A stretch of DNA of 64,000 nucleotides from CAWAYH01 sp963786195 (GTDB lineage: Bacteria; Acidobacteriota; Vicinamibacteria; Vicinamibacterales; 2-12-FULL-66-21): positions 1,087,530-1,151,529 of the forward strand of contig CAWAYH010000006.1 of assembly GCA_963786195.1 (NCBI GenBank), written 5' to 3'. Under the pieces are notes generated by a model. The model made no database searches and was not told the origin of the DNA. It was given only the letters and a program-made list of their open reading frames with translations. Both the position numbers and the translations under genes were made by a program. Shown here in pieces: positions 1 through 9,507 of this stretch. Positions within the stretch are counted from its first letter, which is position 1; each line of letters opens with the position of its first letter.

Positions 1-3000
1 AGGGAATAGTCGCCGGGCGTATTGGGATCGACGAGGCCAGTCACGGTCACCGGCAGCGGCCCGTCCTCGTCATGGGCCGTAGCGCCCGGGTCCTCGAAGG
101 TCGTGAACGCTTCGACGTCGAGGGGATTGGCGCCATTCAGCGTGACGACCGGAGCGCCCGGGAACGTGAAGTAAGCGACGATGGCATCGTGGTCCGAGAG
201 GCGCTCGGGCCTCGTCGCGTCGCCGCGCAGCGACTCGGGGAAGTCCGCGTTGCTTCTCGCAAATGCGACACGACTGAATCGCCGCAACGCGCCGTCGTTC
301 ACCAGCGCATGGTCGAGCGTCTGCGCGTTGCCGTCGAACACGAACGAATACCGCTCGGACGATGGGAGCGTGTCGCCGAGACCGGTGAGATCCGGCGTCA
401 CGAGATCGAGACTCGCCAGGGCAACCTGATCGGCCGGCGTCGGCTGACCCTTGATCGTCCCGATCACGTCCACGAGGCCGTCGTTGAACTGGAACGCGTT
501 GTAATCGCCCACCGAGACGATGCGCTCGGTGGCCTGACGTGACTGGATCAGGTCGGCCAGGAACTCCGCCTGCGCGCGGCGCTTGGCCCGCACGCGGGGA
601 CCATCATCCTCCGCGACGCCTCGCAGCGACCGCAGGTGATTGACGATCACCGTCATGGGGAACGCCGGGCCGAGCGGACCCTGGATGGCGCCTTTCAGGA
701 CGAGCGGCGGGCGATCGTTCAGCGTCGCAGGAACCGTGCTGCCCGGGGGCAGATACGTCGCGTCCTTGCCGACCTGCTCGACGCTCACGACCTGGACCCG
801 TGCCGACTTGACGAGCAGCCCCACGTCGATCCCGCCGATGTCGTTCCCGTCCTCGAGGTACGCGACGTACATCGGGCTCTGGTGACCAGCCGCCACTTCG
901 TCCGCATTGAGGCGATCGGCGAGGCGCTGCAGGATCGGGAGGTTCTCCGCTTCGACGATGCCGAGGATGTCCGGCAGGCGAAGGACGGTGCGAATGGCCA
1001 GCGAGGCCTTCTGCAGCCGTCGCTGCACGGCATCTGCGTCGATGACCGGGTCGTCCGTGTCGGGATCGTCGAACTCGTCGAACAAACGTTCGACGTTGAA
1101 CGACGCGATCGTGAACTCACCCGCGTTCGGAACCGGCACCGGAATGGCCGCCTGCGCTCCGTCGATCGTCCCGGCGCCCGGATCCGGAAGAATCTGATAC
1201 ACGCCGAACGTGAAATCGAGCACGCCCGTCAGCGTGAGCAGTCGCTGCCCCGCGGCCAGCTCCAGGCGCGGCGCGCCCAGCTGCCCGTCGCTGTCGACGC
1301 GCAGACGCTCCGGATTGCCGTCGAATCTCGGCACGCAGCACGGCAGGCCTGCGGGCACCGGATCGCCGGGATCCAGCCCCGGCTCGCGCATCGGACGCGC
1401 GACGCCGTCGATCACGACGAAGAAATCGCCGTTGGACGTCGAGGACGCCTGCGCCTCGTTCGTGAAACCGTCAGTCGGCGCGACGACCATGAAATTGCCG
1501 CCGACGCGCATGCCTTCATATCTCTCGAGCTGCTCGTTGCCGCCGGACGGTACCGTGTCGGAGGGAACGAGGATGGCGGCCGCGGGCAGCGTCTGACCTG
1601 ATTGCGTCTGCACCCACACGGGGCCGCCCGAAAGCTCTGTGATCGGAGGATTCGGGGGCGCCGGTCCGAATTCGGTCACCAGCCCGCTCACGCGCAGGGC
1701 GTCGCCGACGGCCGGCGCCAGCGCGCCGAGCGATCCCGTGAAGACGAACAGGCCCTCGGACGTTGCGGGATCCCCGTCGTCCGCCCCGTCAGCCGTCTGG
1801 ACGAAGAATCCGTTGTTGCGTAGAGCGGTGACGACGCCGGCGGTCGTGACGAATTGACCGGCAAGCGGTGACGTCGACCCGCTGCCCTGAATTGCGGCGA
1901 TCGCGACGGGCGGTGTCTCGACCGCGACGCGAATCGAGGCGGCGCCGGTCCGGCCGCGCGCGTCGTGAATCGTCGCCGGGATGACGCGAATGCCTGGCGC
2001 GCCGCTGACAACGACGGCCACCGAGAACGTCAGATCGTGCGCCGTCGCGTCGCCGTTGGTCCCATCGTCGAAGAGCGGTTGTGAAGCACCGCCCAGCGCT
2101 GTGAGATCGGCGATCACCTGTGTGATCGGACTCGGCGGGAACGCGCCGGACGTCACGCTCACGGTCAGGAGCGTCGTTCCACCGTCCGCAACGGATGCGG
2201 GCGTCGCCCGGCCGATCCCGGTTGGAGGCGTGCCGATCGAGGCTCGCGGGTTCGGCGCGCCGCTGACGAAATCCGCCGCGTTGTTGTTCGTGTCGGTCAG
2301 GCCGTCGTTCAGTCGCCGCGCGGCGGTCGCGTTGGCGAGCGTCGGCGCAGGAGCTCCGCCCTCGGCGCAGTTCGCGCTTCCGTACCCGACGAAATCGAGT
2401 GTCGAGGCGAGCGGGCACGATCCGGTGAGCAGCGTCGTGCCGGCGACGAGCGCCACCTTCCCGCTGCTCGCGCTCATCGCGATGGTGCCGGTCGCGTCAG
2501 GCGTCGGAAGGGAGAGCGTGCCGCCGGCGCCGGCAGCCTCCTGCACGAGGTAGAACCCGCCGGCCGGGATCGTTCCGGACAACGGCGTCGACTGCCATGT
2601 GGTCCCGGCGGCAGACGTGTACTGCACGCTCCAGCCGGAGACGCTGACGTCGAACGACTCCCGATTGCGCAGCTCGATGAAATCGTTGCGGAAATCAGCG
2701 CCGGCGTTGCCGCCGCCGCCATACACCTGGCTGATGAGGACGTTCGCGGGCGGCGCAAGGATGGCAATCTGAATCGTGGTGGGGGCGCTGCGTCCCTGGG
2801 CGTCCGCGACGGACACCGGCAGCGTGAGCACACCGGGTGCGCCGGTGACCGACGTCACGAGCCACGAGAAGATGTTGTCGCCCGCCGTTGTATCGCCGTT
2901 CGATCCATCGTCGAAGAACGCCTGCGCGGCCGCGCCGCCCACGAGCGTCAGGTTCGCCGTCACCGTGATGCCGGTGCTTGCCGGATCGGTTCCTGGCGTC

Positions 3001-3680
3001 ACCGTGACCGTCAGCAGCGACGCGTCGCCGTTGCTCACGGCGGAAGGATTCGCGGCGCCGTCCGCCGCCAGCGCGCCGGAGACGGTGCCGCTGTTGCGAG
3101 GCGTCGGCGTGCCGGTCGCGAAGTCGGCGTTGTTGTTGTCGGTGTCGATCTCTCCGGCGCCCTGCCGGATCGCAGCCGTGGTGTTCAGGAGCGTGGCGGT
3201 CGGACCGGCGCCTTCGAAGCAGTTCGCTGCGGTTCCGTAGCCGACGAAGTCCAGGATCTGGGCGCCGGTCGGGCACGCGCCGGTCAGCGCCGTGCCGTTG
3301 GTCACGAGCGCAACTTTCCCGGCGCCGGCAGCCATGGCGATTCCGCCGCTCGCGTCCGGCGTCGGCAGACTCTGCGTTCCGCCGCTGCCGGCCGCTTCCT
3401 GGACGAGGTAGTAGCGTCCCGGCGGAATGGTTCCCGTCAACGCCGTCGTCTGCCACGTGGTCCCGGCGGACGACGCGTACTGCACGGTCCAGCCGGTGAC
3501 CGTGATGGGGACGTCGCCGCGGTTGTAGAGCTCGATGAAGTCGTTGGTCAGCGTGGCGCCGGCGTTTCCACCGCCCCCGTAGACCTGGCTGATGACAATC
3601 GAGGGGCTGACGGCGCGGGGCTCGAGAGATCCAAGCGCGATCGCCAACAGGACGAGACCGGACCAGCGAAGACGATTCAT
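1..3680 (-). CDS. Secreted ExeM-like endonuclease with two lamin-tail domains (partial, C-terminus off the left edge)
   Basis: The frame is open from an ATG at 3680 to the window edge, about 1226 residues with no stop seen. A signal peptide (MNRLRWSGLVLLAIALGS) is followed by two tandem modules of about 300 residues, each starting with ISQVYGGGGNAGA and FIEL (about residues 28 and 330), the pattern of lamin-tail domains. An OB-like segment follows (PVAIAAIQGSGSTSPLAGQF). Next is an endonuclease/exonuclease/phosphatase domain with TIASFNVERLF (about 855), GIVEAENL, NHLRSL, GDYNAF and LSDHDAIVAYF (about 1163). The visible end looks like a DUF5011/Ig-like repeat. ExeM/NucH-type proteins are extracellular nucleases, so a role in extracellular DNA use is inferred. 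The family is well supported; the substrate is not known. Confidence 0.85.
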   Translation of the reverse strand, partial: MNRLRWSGLVLLAIALGSLEPRAVSPSIVISQVYGGGGNAGATLTNDFIELYNRGDVPITVTGWTVQYASSAGTTWQTTALTGTIPPGRYYLVQEAAGSGGTQSLPTPDASGGIAMAAGAGKVALVTNGTALTGACPTGAQILDFVGYGTAANCFEGAGPTATLLNTTAAIRQGAGEIDTDNNNADFATGTPTPRNSGTVSGALAADGAANPSAVSNGDASLLTVTVTPGTDPASTGITVTANLTLVGGAAAQAFFDDGSNGDTTAGDNIFSWLVTSVTGAPGVLTLPVSVADAQGRSAPTTIQIAILAPPANVLISQVYGGGGNAGADFRNDFIELRNRESFDVSVSGWSVQYTSAAGTTWQSTPLSGTIPAGGFYLVQEAAGAGGTLSLPTPDATGTIAMSASSGKVALVAGTTLLTGSCPLASTLDFVGYGSANCAEGGAPAPTLANATAARRLNDGLTDTNNNAADFVSGAPNPRASIGTPPTGIGRATPASVADGGTTLLTVSVTSGAFPPSPITQVIADLTALGGASQPLFDDGTNGDATAHDLTFSVAVVVSGAPGIRVIPATIHDARGRTGAASIRVAVETPPVAIAAIQGSGSTSPLAGQFVTTAGVVTALRNNGFFVQTADGADDGDPATSEGLFVFTGSLGALAPAVGDALRVSGLVTEFGPAPPNPPITELSGGPVWVQTQSGQTLPAAAILVPSDTVPSGGNEQLERYEGMRVGGNFMVVAPTDGFTNEAQASSTSNGDFFVVIDGVARPMREPGLDPGDPVPAGLPCCVPRFDGNPERLRVDSDGQLGAPRLELAAGQRLLTLTGVLDFTFGVYQILPDPGAGTIDGAQAAIPVPVPNAGEFTIASFNVERLFDEFDDPDTDDPVIDADAVQRRLQKASLAIRTVLRLPDILGIVEAENLPILQRLADRLNADEVAAGHQSPMYVAYLEDGNDIGGIDVGLLVKSARVQVVSVEQVGKDATYLPPGSTVPATLNDRPPLVLKGAIQGPLGPAFPMTVIVNHLRSLRGVAEDDGPRVRAKRRAQAEFLADLIQSRQATERIVSVGDYNAFQFNDGLVDVIGTIKGQPTPADQVALASLDLVTPDLTGLGDTLPSSERYSFVFDGNAQTLDHALVNDGALRRFSRVAFARSNADFPESLRGDATRPERLSDHDAIVAYFTFPGAPVVTLNGANPLDVEAFTTFEDPGATAHDEDGPLPVTVTGLVDPNTPGDYS

Positions 3681-3810
3681 GGAGACCTTCGAACGACTGC
3701 CGAACGCCAAGGATAGCCAGCTCGGCGCGTCTGGAATACGGAATGGCCCTGACACAGTAGTTCCGAATACTCCAGGTGGCAAGTAAACTCTCTTCGACAG
3801 AGGACTGGAA

Positions 3811-5198
3811 ATGAGATTTCGCTTCTCCCTCGCGTTCTCCGCGATTGTCGTCCTGAGCGCGGTCATCGCCACGGGGTCGCTTCTGTGCCGACGGTCCAGG
3901 AGCAGGCGCCGCAACTCATCGCGCACTACCCGCTGGCGGGCGACCTGCAGGACGCGACGGGCAGGAATGCACCGATGCAGGCGCGCAATGCGCCGTTCGT
4001 CGCCGGTAAGGCCATCTTCTGCAACGGCCAGTTTCCCCACCCGTCGAGCGGAGGGGTGCGACGTTCGTACGCCGTTGCTCAAGGACCTGGACCTGTCCGC
4101 GTTCACGATCAGCGCGCAGTTCTTCATTCCCCGAATGACGGACACCGGGGAACCCGGTCTTCGTCGGTGGAGACCTGTGCGGTGGGTGTACGTCGACTGC
4201 GGCGGGCGGCCTCGTCCGGCTGGCCTACAACAGCAACCAGTTCGTCGAGTGCACGGTCAGGTATCGAAACGGTGTCTGGCACGAGGCGACGATCACCTTC
4301 GATGGCCGGACCGCGACGCTCTATCTCGATGGCGTCGCAGGCTGCAGCGCGACGGCTGTGCTGCGGACGAACAACGAGAAGATGGTGCAGCTGACGAACT
4401 CCGGCAGCGCCTCGGCGTTCTACGGCATGCTGCGGGATCTGAAGATCTACAACGGCGTCGCCGTGCCATCCCGAAGGACACCGCAGTGCCGGACACGCTG
4501 CCCGGAGCCGCCGCCGACCAATCTTGCGCCCGTCGATCTCTTGCTCATGAAGTGTCCGACCCGCGCGGACCTGAAGTCGGTGGATTCCGACCTGAAGCTC
4601 AGTTTCGATACGGACCCGACGCAGGACGAACCACTGGCGTGCACGGAAGCGGAAGGTTCGCGCGATCTCGACGGCCATGAAGAAACGGGTCTACAACTCG
4701 CTGCTGCTCATGCGTCAGATCCAGTTCGATCAGCCGCTGCCCTGGACGAAGGACTCACTCTACACGTGGTTCACGAGCGCGATCAGGGGCATTCGCTTTC
4801 GCGCCGACATCACGAACAGCTCGTGCTGCAATCCCGCACGCACGATCAACATCGCGGCGACGAATCTCGTCACGAGGTACACCGATCGATGGGTCGAACC
4901 TGCAATCGGAGGCGGCCTCGACGGGTTCGTCCTGGTGCTGGTGCACGAGGCACGCCATTCGCAGGGGTATCCGCACACGTGTGGCTCGAAGGATCAGACG
5001 CCCGAGGAGCTGGGCAGCTGGGGCGTGCAGTACTACCTGGGGAAGTGGCTGGCGGAACACACGGATCAGCAGTTCTTCACATCCGGAACGACCCGCTACA
5101 CGGAACGCACGGCCAGGAACGCGGACAGCCTGCTGAAGCAGCAGTTCTGTCGGGGGCCAGCTCTCGATTTTCAGATAAATCGAGATCTGACCCCATAA
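3811..5198 (+). pseudogene. Frameshifted secreted LamG-like protein with a C-terminal HExxH (zincin-like) region
   Basis: A signal peptide starts at 3811 (MRFRFSLAFSAIVVLSAVIA), but the protein then continues through different frames: VPTVQEQAPQLIAHYPLAGD from about 3885, TPLLKDLDLSAFTISAQFF from about 4075, VRLAYNSNQFVECTVRYRNG from about 4200, and a last frame from 4677 to the stop at 5198. The first parts have the LAHYPL...DLSAFTIS...DGRTATLYLDG pattern of concanavalin-like LamG domains. The last part contains LVLVHEARHSQGYPHTCG; HEARH fits the HExxH zinc-binding motif. At least four frameshifts are needed, so this is either a decayed gene or a poorly assembled one. A secreted metalloprotease is a guess from the motif and signal peptide only. 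Confidence 0.5.
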
Positions 5199-5205
5199 TC
5201 ACACC

Positions 5206-5760
5206 ATGATCACACTCATCCTCGTAGCGATTGCCGTCCTCGCGGCGTTCGCCATCATCGGGATCTACAACGGGCTGGTCAAGCTGAAGGTCCAGTCGGC
5301 CAATGCCTGGGCCGACATCGACGTCCAGCTCAAACGCCGCCACGATCTCATCCCGAACGTGGTCGAGACCGTGAAAGGCTACGCGAGTCACGAGCGGCAG
5401 ACGCTCGAAGCGGTCGTCAACGCCAGGAATCGCGCCGTGTCCGTCCAGGGCAGCGGACCTGCCGAGCGCGGCCAGGCTGAAGGCGCGCTCTCGAGCGCGC
5501 TGCGCGGGCTGTTCGCGCTCGCCGAGTCCTATCCCCAGCTGCGCGCGACCGAGAACTTCGCACAGCTGCAGAACACGCTCGGGCAGATCGAGGACGCCAT
5601 CCAGAACGCCCGCCGCTACTACAACGCCGTCGTGCGCGACCTCAACACGAAGGTCCAGCAGTTCCCGTCCAACATCATCGCGGGCATGTTCGGGTTCACC
5701 ACCCGTGAGTTCTTCGAGATTCCCGACGCAGAGAAGGCGGCCCCGCAGGTGAAGTTCTGA
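5206..5760 (+). CDS. lemA: LemA family protein
   Basis: 184 residues, the usual LemA length. An N-terminal membrane anchor (residues 2-22) is followed by the family signature YNGLVKLKVQSANAWADIDV and RRHDLIPNVVETVKGY, then long helices. The C-terminus has the typical QQFPSNIIAGMFGF and FFEIPDAEKAAPQVKF. LemA proteins are membrane-anchored helical bundles of unclear function. The stop codon overlaps the start of the DUF2207 gene by one base (TGATG), so the two are translationally coupled. LemA-DUF2207 pairs are common, which supports both calls. No clear ribosome binding site precedes the ATG. Confidence 0.95.
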   Translation: MITLILVAIAVLAAFAIIGIYNGLVKLKVQSANAWADIDVQLKRRHDLIPNVVETVKGYASHERQTLEAVVNARNRAVSVQGSGPAERGQAEGALSSALRGLFALAESYPQLRATENFAQLQNTLGQIEDAIQNARRYYNAVVRDLNTKVQQFPSNIIAGMFGFTTREFFEIPDAEKAAPQVKF

Positions 5761-7463
5761 TGAGAGCGGCGCTCGGGCTGGCAGTCCTGCTCGCCGTCGC
5801 CTCTCCCGCGTCCGCCCAGCGGACGCTCGCCATCCAGAGCTTCGACGCGACGATCGTGGTCTCCGCCGACGGGTCCGTCGCCGTCGAAGAAACGATCGTG
5901 CCCAGGTTCACGGGATCGTGGAACGGCATCTACCGAGCGATCCCCGTCGAGTACCGAACGCCGCAGGGGCTCAACTACACGCTTCGCCTCGACGTCGAGT
6001 CGGCGACGGACGAGGAAGGACGAGCGCTGAAGCTCGAGAGCAGCAAGGAGCGTCACTATCGCAAGCTCAAGATCTGGGTTCCCGGAGCGCAGGACGCCAC
6101 GCGGACCGTCAAGCTGCGCTACCGCGTCGCGAATGCCCTGCGCTTCTTCGAGGAGCACGACGAGCTGTACTGGAACGTGACCGGCGACGAGTGGGACGTG
6201 CCGCTCGAGGCGGTGTCGGCCCGTGTCGAATTGCCGGCGGGAGTCTCAGGGGTGCGGGCGACCGCGTTCCGCGGCGCGTACGGCTCCACCGCGCAGGCGC
6301 CCGCGACCGTCGAGCCGGACGGCGCGCGCGCGGAACTGCCGCGGGGTCTGGGGTTTCGCGAAGGCCTCACGATTGTCGTGGGGTGGAATCCCGGTCTCGT
6401 TCACCGGCCGACCGCGATCGAGCGCACGACCGATCTCCTCTACAGCAACGTGCCACTCGTGATCCCGCTCTTCGTGTTCCTGGGCATGTGGCGGCTGTGG
6501 CATGCGCGCGGGAGAGATCCAAAGGTCGCCTCGATCGCCACGAGATACGAACCGCCCGCGAACCTCACGCCGGCCGAGGTCGGCACGCTCGTCGACGGCA
6601 AACCCGACCTGCGCGACATCACCGCCTCCGTCGTGGACCTCGCCGTGCGCGGATACCTCCACATCACCGAGACCAAGAACGAGTTCCTCTTCGGCCTCTT
6701 CTCGAACAAGGACTACACATTTACGATGCAGAAGCCGCGGCCTGAATGGGCCGCGCTCAAACCACACGAGCGCGATCTGCTGGGCGCGCTGTTCGACAGC
6801 AGCGATTCGGTCAGCCTGTCGACTCTGAAGAACAAGTTCTACAAGCACCTGCCGGGTCTGCAGAACGAGCTGTACGGGCTGCTGGTGCGGGACGGCTACT
6901 ACACCGGCCGGCCCGATCGCGTCCGGGCGCTCTACATCATCGCCGGCGTCATCGTCGGCGGCGGCATTGCCGTCCTCGGCAGCACCTACATGATCTCGCT
7001 GGCGATGCAGCCCGCCGCGAGCATCATCGCAGGTGTCCTCTCGGGCTTGATCATCATCCTGTTCGGCCTGGTCATGCCGTCGCGCACCGTGCCCGGCACG
7101 CGGGAGCTGGAAAAGATCCTCGGGTTCCAGGAGTTTCTCTCACGCGTGGAAGCCGACCGCCTCGAGCGAATCGTGAAGACACCGGAGATGTTCGAGAAAT
7201 TCCTGCCGTATGCGATGGCGCTCGGCGTCGAGGACAACTGGGCGCAGGCGTTCGAAGGCATCTACCGCGAGCCGCCGCGCTGGTACACCGGCCCCGGCGC
7301 CGTTCAGACGTTCCGGCCGAGCACGTTCACGAGCGATCTCGGACGGATGTCCGCGCAGGCGGCGGCCGTGATGGCGTCCGCGCCGCGCAGCAGCGGCGGA
7401 TCGGGATTCAGCGGCGGCTCCAGCGGCGGCGGTTTCGGGGGCGGCGGCGGGGGCGGCTTCTAA
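5760..7463 (+). CDS. DUF2207 membrane protein
   Basis: 567 residues. A signal peptide (1-19) precedes an extracytoplasmic beta-rich domain containing GSVAVEETIVPRFTGSWNGI and ELYWNVTGDEWDVPLE, the DUF2207 pattern. Transmembrane segments are at about 230-246, 390-408 and 418-440, with a cytoplasmic domain between the first and second (PDLRDITASVVDLAVRGYL). The C-terminus is a glycine/serine tail ending in seven or more glycines and a phenylalanine, also seen in this family. It is coupled to LemA by the one-base overlap at 5760. Function is unknown; an envelope role with LemA is inferred from the conserved pairing. Confidence 0.93.
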   Translation: MRAALGLAVLLAVASPASAQRTLAIQSFDATIVVSADGSVAVEETIVPRFTGSWNGIYRAIPVEYRTPQGLNYTLRLDVESATDEEGRALKLESSKERHYRKLKIWVPGAQDATRTVKLRYRVANALRFFEEHDELYWNVTGDEWDVPLEAVSARVELPAGVSGVRATAFRGAYGSTAQAPATVEPDGARAELPRGLGFREGLTIVVGWNPGLVHRPTAIERTTDLLYSNVPLVIPLFVFLGMWRLWHARGRDPKVASIATRYEPPANLTPAEVGTLVDGKPDLRDITASVVDLAVRGYLHITETKNEFLFGLFSNKDYTFTMQKPRPEWAALKPHERDLLGALFDSSDSVSLSTLKNKFYKHLPGLQNELYGLLVRDGYYTGRPDRVRALYIIAGVIVGGGIAVLGSTYMISLAMQPAASIIAGVLSGLIIILFGLVMPSRTVPGTRELEKILGFQEFLSRVEADRLERIVKTPEMFEKFLPYAMALGVEDNWAQAFEGIYREPPRWYTGPGAVQTFRPSTFTSDLGRMSAQAAAVMASAPRSSGGSGFSGGSSGGGFGGGGGGGF

Positions 7464-7627
7464 CCGCGGATCACACGGACCACACTGATCGGGATTGTGA
7501 GATTGGTGCGAATGTTCTGTCAGTAGGATCCGCCGTTCACCGCTCGAATCCGCTGTTTCGTCGTCGCCCGCTGCCGCCCACCGACCTCCTGTTGCACCGT
7601 CAGCAACCGCTTCCTAGTCTGGACGGC

Positions 7628-8470
7628 ATGTACAAACAACTGAAGCGGACCATCGTCACTTTTCTCGTGATCGTGTCCTCCGTGATGTGGCGCCTGGGCC
7701 TGTCGCTCTCCGGGCAGGCTGACGCGCACGACGCCGCGCGGCGCGCGGTCCCCCAGATACTGCGCGCCGACTACGAGGGCGATCGCGCGGCACTGCGCAG
7801 GCTGCACGACGATCTCCACGTGCCGAAGGAGCCACCGCAGGTCACGTCCCGGGTGCTCTACTGGCGCGGCTTCGCGCTCTGGAGACGCGCGATGAACGGC
7901 TTCAACGATGGGGCGGACACACGCGAGCTCCAGCAGGACATGGAGCAGGCCGTTCGAGAGTTCGAGGATGCCCTCGTGCGCGATCCAGCATTCGTCGACG
8001 CGAGAGTCGGCATGATCGCGTGCCTGCAGGGCCTGACGTTTCTCAGCCGTGAGGATCAGGCGAAAGTCCAGGAGCTGGCCACCCGTTGGGTGCAGCCGTT
8101 GAAGGACAGCCTCGCGGCGGCGCCGGAGAATCCACGGCTCTTGTGGGTGTACGGCGGAAGTCAGTGGTACGCGATACCCGGCCTCTCGGAGTCGCAGATC
8201 GTCGAGCGGCAGAAAGCAGGCATGGCCACGTTCGCGCGCGGCCTGGAGTTCGCGCGCAAGCAGAAGGGCACAATCAAGGACCCGCTCGAACCGTCGTGGG
8301 GCGAACCCGAACTGGTGATGAACCTCGCGTGGGCCAATCTGAACGCCAGGACGCCCGATGTCGCAGCGGCGGAGCGCTACGCGAAGGAAGCGCTCGAACT
8401 GGTGCCGTACTGGCACTACGTCCGTGACATCCTGATGCCGAAGATCCGCGCCGCGAAGGACAAGGGGTAG
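7628..8470 (+). CDS. Secreted or membrane-anchored TPR-like protein, function unknown
   Basis: 280 residues from the ATG at 7628. A hydrophobic N-terminal segment (TIVTFLVIVSSVMWRLGLSL) acts as signal or anchor. The rest is helical, with TPR-like spacing around QAVREFEDALVRDPAFVDAR and AAERYAKEALELVPYWHYVR, and a conserved-looking LLWVYGGSQWYAIPG. The open frame extends further upstream inside the DUF2207 gene, but that part is out-of-frame shadow; the hydrophobic start at 7628 makes the better gene. It lies 164 bases after DUF2207. It has no recognised family beyond the helical repeats. Confidence 0.75.
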   Translation: MYKQLKRTIVTFLVIVSSVMWRLGLSLSGQADAHDAARRAVPQILRADYEGDRAALRRLHDDLHVPKEPPQVTSRVLYWRGFALWRRAMNGFNDGADTRELQQDMEQAVREFEDALVRDPAFVDARVGMIACLQGLTFLSREDQAKVQELATRWVQPLKDSLAAAPENPRLLWVYGGSQWYAIPGLSESQIVERQKAGMATFARGLEFARKQKGTIKDPLEPSWGEPELVMNLAWANLNARTPDVAAAERYAKEALELVPYWHYVRDILMPKIRAAKDKG

Positions 8471-8471
8471 C

Positions 8472-8621
8472 GTTGCCAGCGGCGAAGCCGTCGGCGACGG
8501 CGGCCTCGTCTTCGCGATGATGTGGGGATCGACGCTGGCGTTCCTCACGGTCTCGGGCTTCGTGATCGACCTGACGATGCGACGGCGGAACGCGAGCGGT
8601 CTGCAGCGTGTGTTCTGGTAG
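8472..8621 (+). pseudogene. C-terminal remnant of a PepSY-TM (iron-uptake flavoprotein-like) membrane protein
   Basis: A short frame ending at TAG 8619-8621 encodes GLVFAMMWGSTLAFLTVSG, then FVIDLTMRRRNASGLQRVFW and a stop. A transmembrane helix followed by a basic stretch and a terminal FW is how PepSY-associated membrane proteins usually end. The frame runs back into the end of the preceding gene with no N-terminal part, so this looks like the last 50 or so codons of a lost gene. A short true gene starting at ATG 8517 is possible but less likely. Confidence 0.4.
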
Positions 8622-8678
8622 TTGTGACAGACGCCTCGACTGAGCATGCTTCTTGCGTCTGCGGGCGCTGGAGCACAT

Positions 8679-9431
8679 ATGAGGCGACCACCCGCTTCCG
8701 CCACGAGACTCAGCCGTATGAGCGTGCCCGCGTGCGTACTGCTCCTGGCCCTGGTCCCTGGCTGGTCAGACGGCCCGCTTGCCGACGGCCCCACGAATGG
8801 CACGGATGGCTTCAGCGTGCCGAACGATGTGCCTCTCAAGCGTTATCGGGCCTATCGGCGGATGCACGCGGTCAACGAGAAATTCAAGCACGAAGCGTGG
8901 CTCGAAGCCTGGACGGAAATGGATGACTCAGGATTCCGCTACGAGATCGTCAGCGAGAGCGGATCCGACTACATCCGCGAAAAGGTGCTCCGCAACCTCC
9001 TCCAGCGCGAGCAGCAGCTCATCGCGCGCGGGCAGGCGGCTGCGGCCGAGCTGACGCCGGACAACTACCTCTTTGAGGAACCTTATTCCCAGGGTGACGT
9101 CGAGCGCTACATCCTGATCAAGCCCAAGCGCAAGGATGTGCTGCTCGTGAACGGCAGGATGGTGCTGAGCCCGGACGGCACGGAAGTGCTCCGGGTGGAA
9201 GGGGTCCTGTCGAAGAATCCCTCGTTCTGGATCAGCAGCGTCAACGTCACGAGGGATTTCGCCCGCGTCGATGGCGTGCGCGTGCCGGTCGCCACGGAAT
9301 CCATCGCGAAGCTGCGGATGGCGGGGACCGGCCGGATGACGGTCAGCTACGAGTACCACGCGATTAACGGGCGGCCCGTGAGCGCCTCGGCTCATCGCGT
9401 GCTTGCCGCGGCGCTCTCCCGGCAACAATAA
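8679..9431 (+). CDS. Secreted protein of unknown function (LolA-like fold possible)
   Basis: 250 residues from the ATG at 8679, which has GGAG five bases upstream and gives a good signal peptide (basic MRRPPASATRLSR, then SVPACVLLLALVPGW). Upstream ATG 8646 and downstream ATG 8718 are alternatives. The mature part is soluble, with FRYEIVSESGSDYIREKVLR, RYILIKPKRKDVLLVNGRMV and a C-terminal run of strands (MTVSYEYHAINGRPV). The alternation of strands around LVNGRMVLSPDGTEVLRVEG resembles outer-membrane lipoprotein-sorting proteins, but this is only a fold-level impression. It converges on the LVIVD gene, with palindromic repeats between them. Confidence 0.7.
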   Translation: MRRPPASATRLSRMSVPACVLLLALVPGWSDGPLADGPTNGTDGFSVPNDVPLKRYRAYRRMHAVNEKFKHEAWLEAWTEMDDSGFRYEIVSESGSDYIREKVLRNLLQREQQLIARGQAAAAELTPDNYLFEEPYSQGDVERYILIKPKRKDVLLVNGRMVLSPDGTEVLRVEGVLSKNPSFWISSVNVTRDFARVDGVRVPVATESIAKLRMAGTGRMTVSYEYHAINGRPVSASAHRVLAAALSRQQ

Positions 9432-9437
9432 ATGAGC

Positions 9438-9500
9438 GGTGCAGGTGCACGGTGCACCGTGCAGGGTGCGGTGCGGTGCACGGTGCACCGTGCACCGCTC
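9438..9500. repeat. Short tandem palindromic repeats (GGTGCACGGTGCACC units)
   Basis: The gap between two convergent genes consists almost wholly of reiterated GGTGCA/TGCACC units, including two copies of GGTGCACGGTGCACCGTGCA-like sequence. The units pair with each other, so the transcript can form several alternative hairpins. It probably ends transcription from both sides, but there is no T-tract. Repeat slippage is likely. Confidence 0.6.
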
Positions 9501-9507
9501 CCGATCG

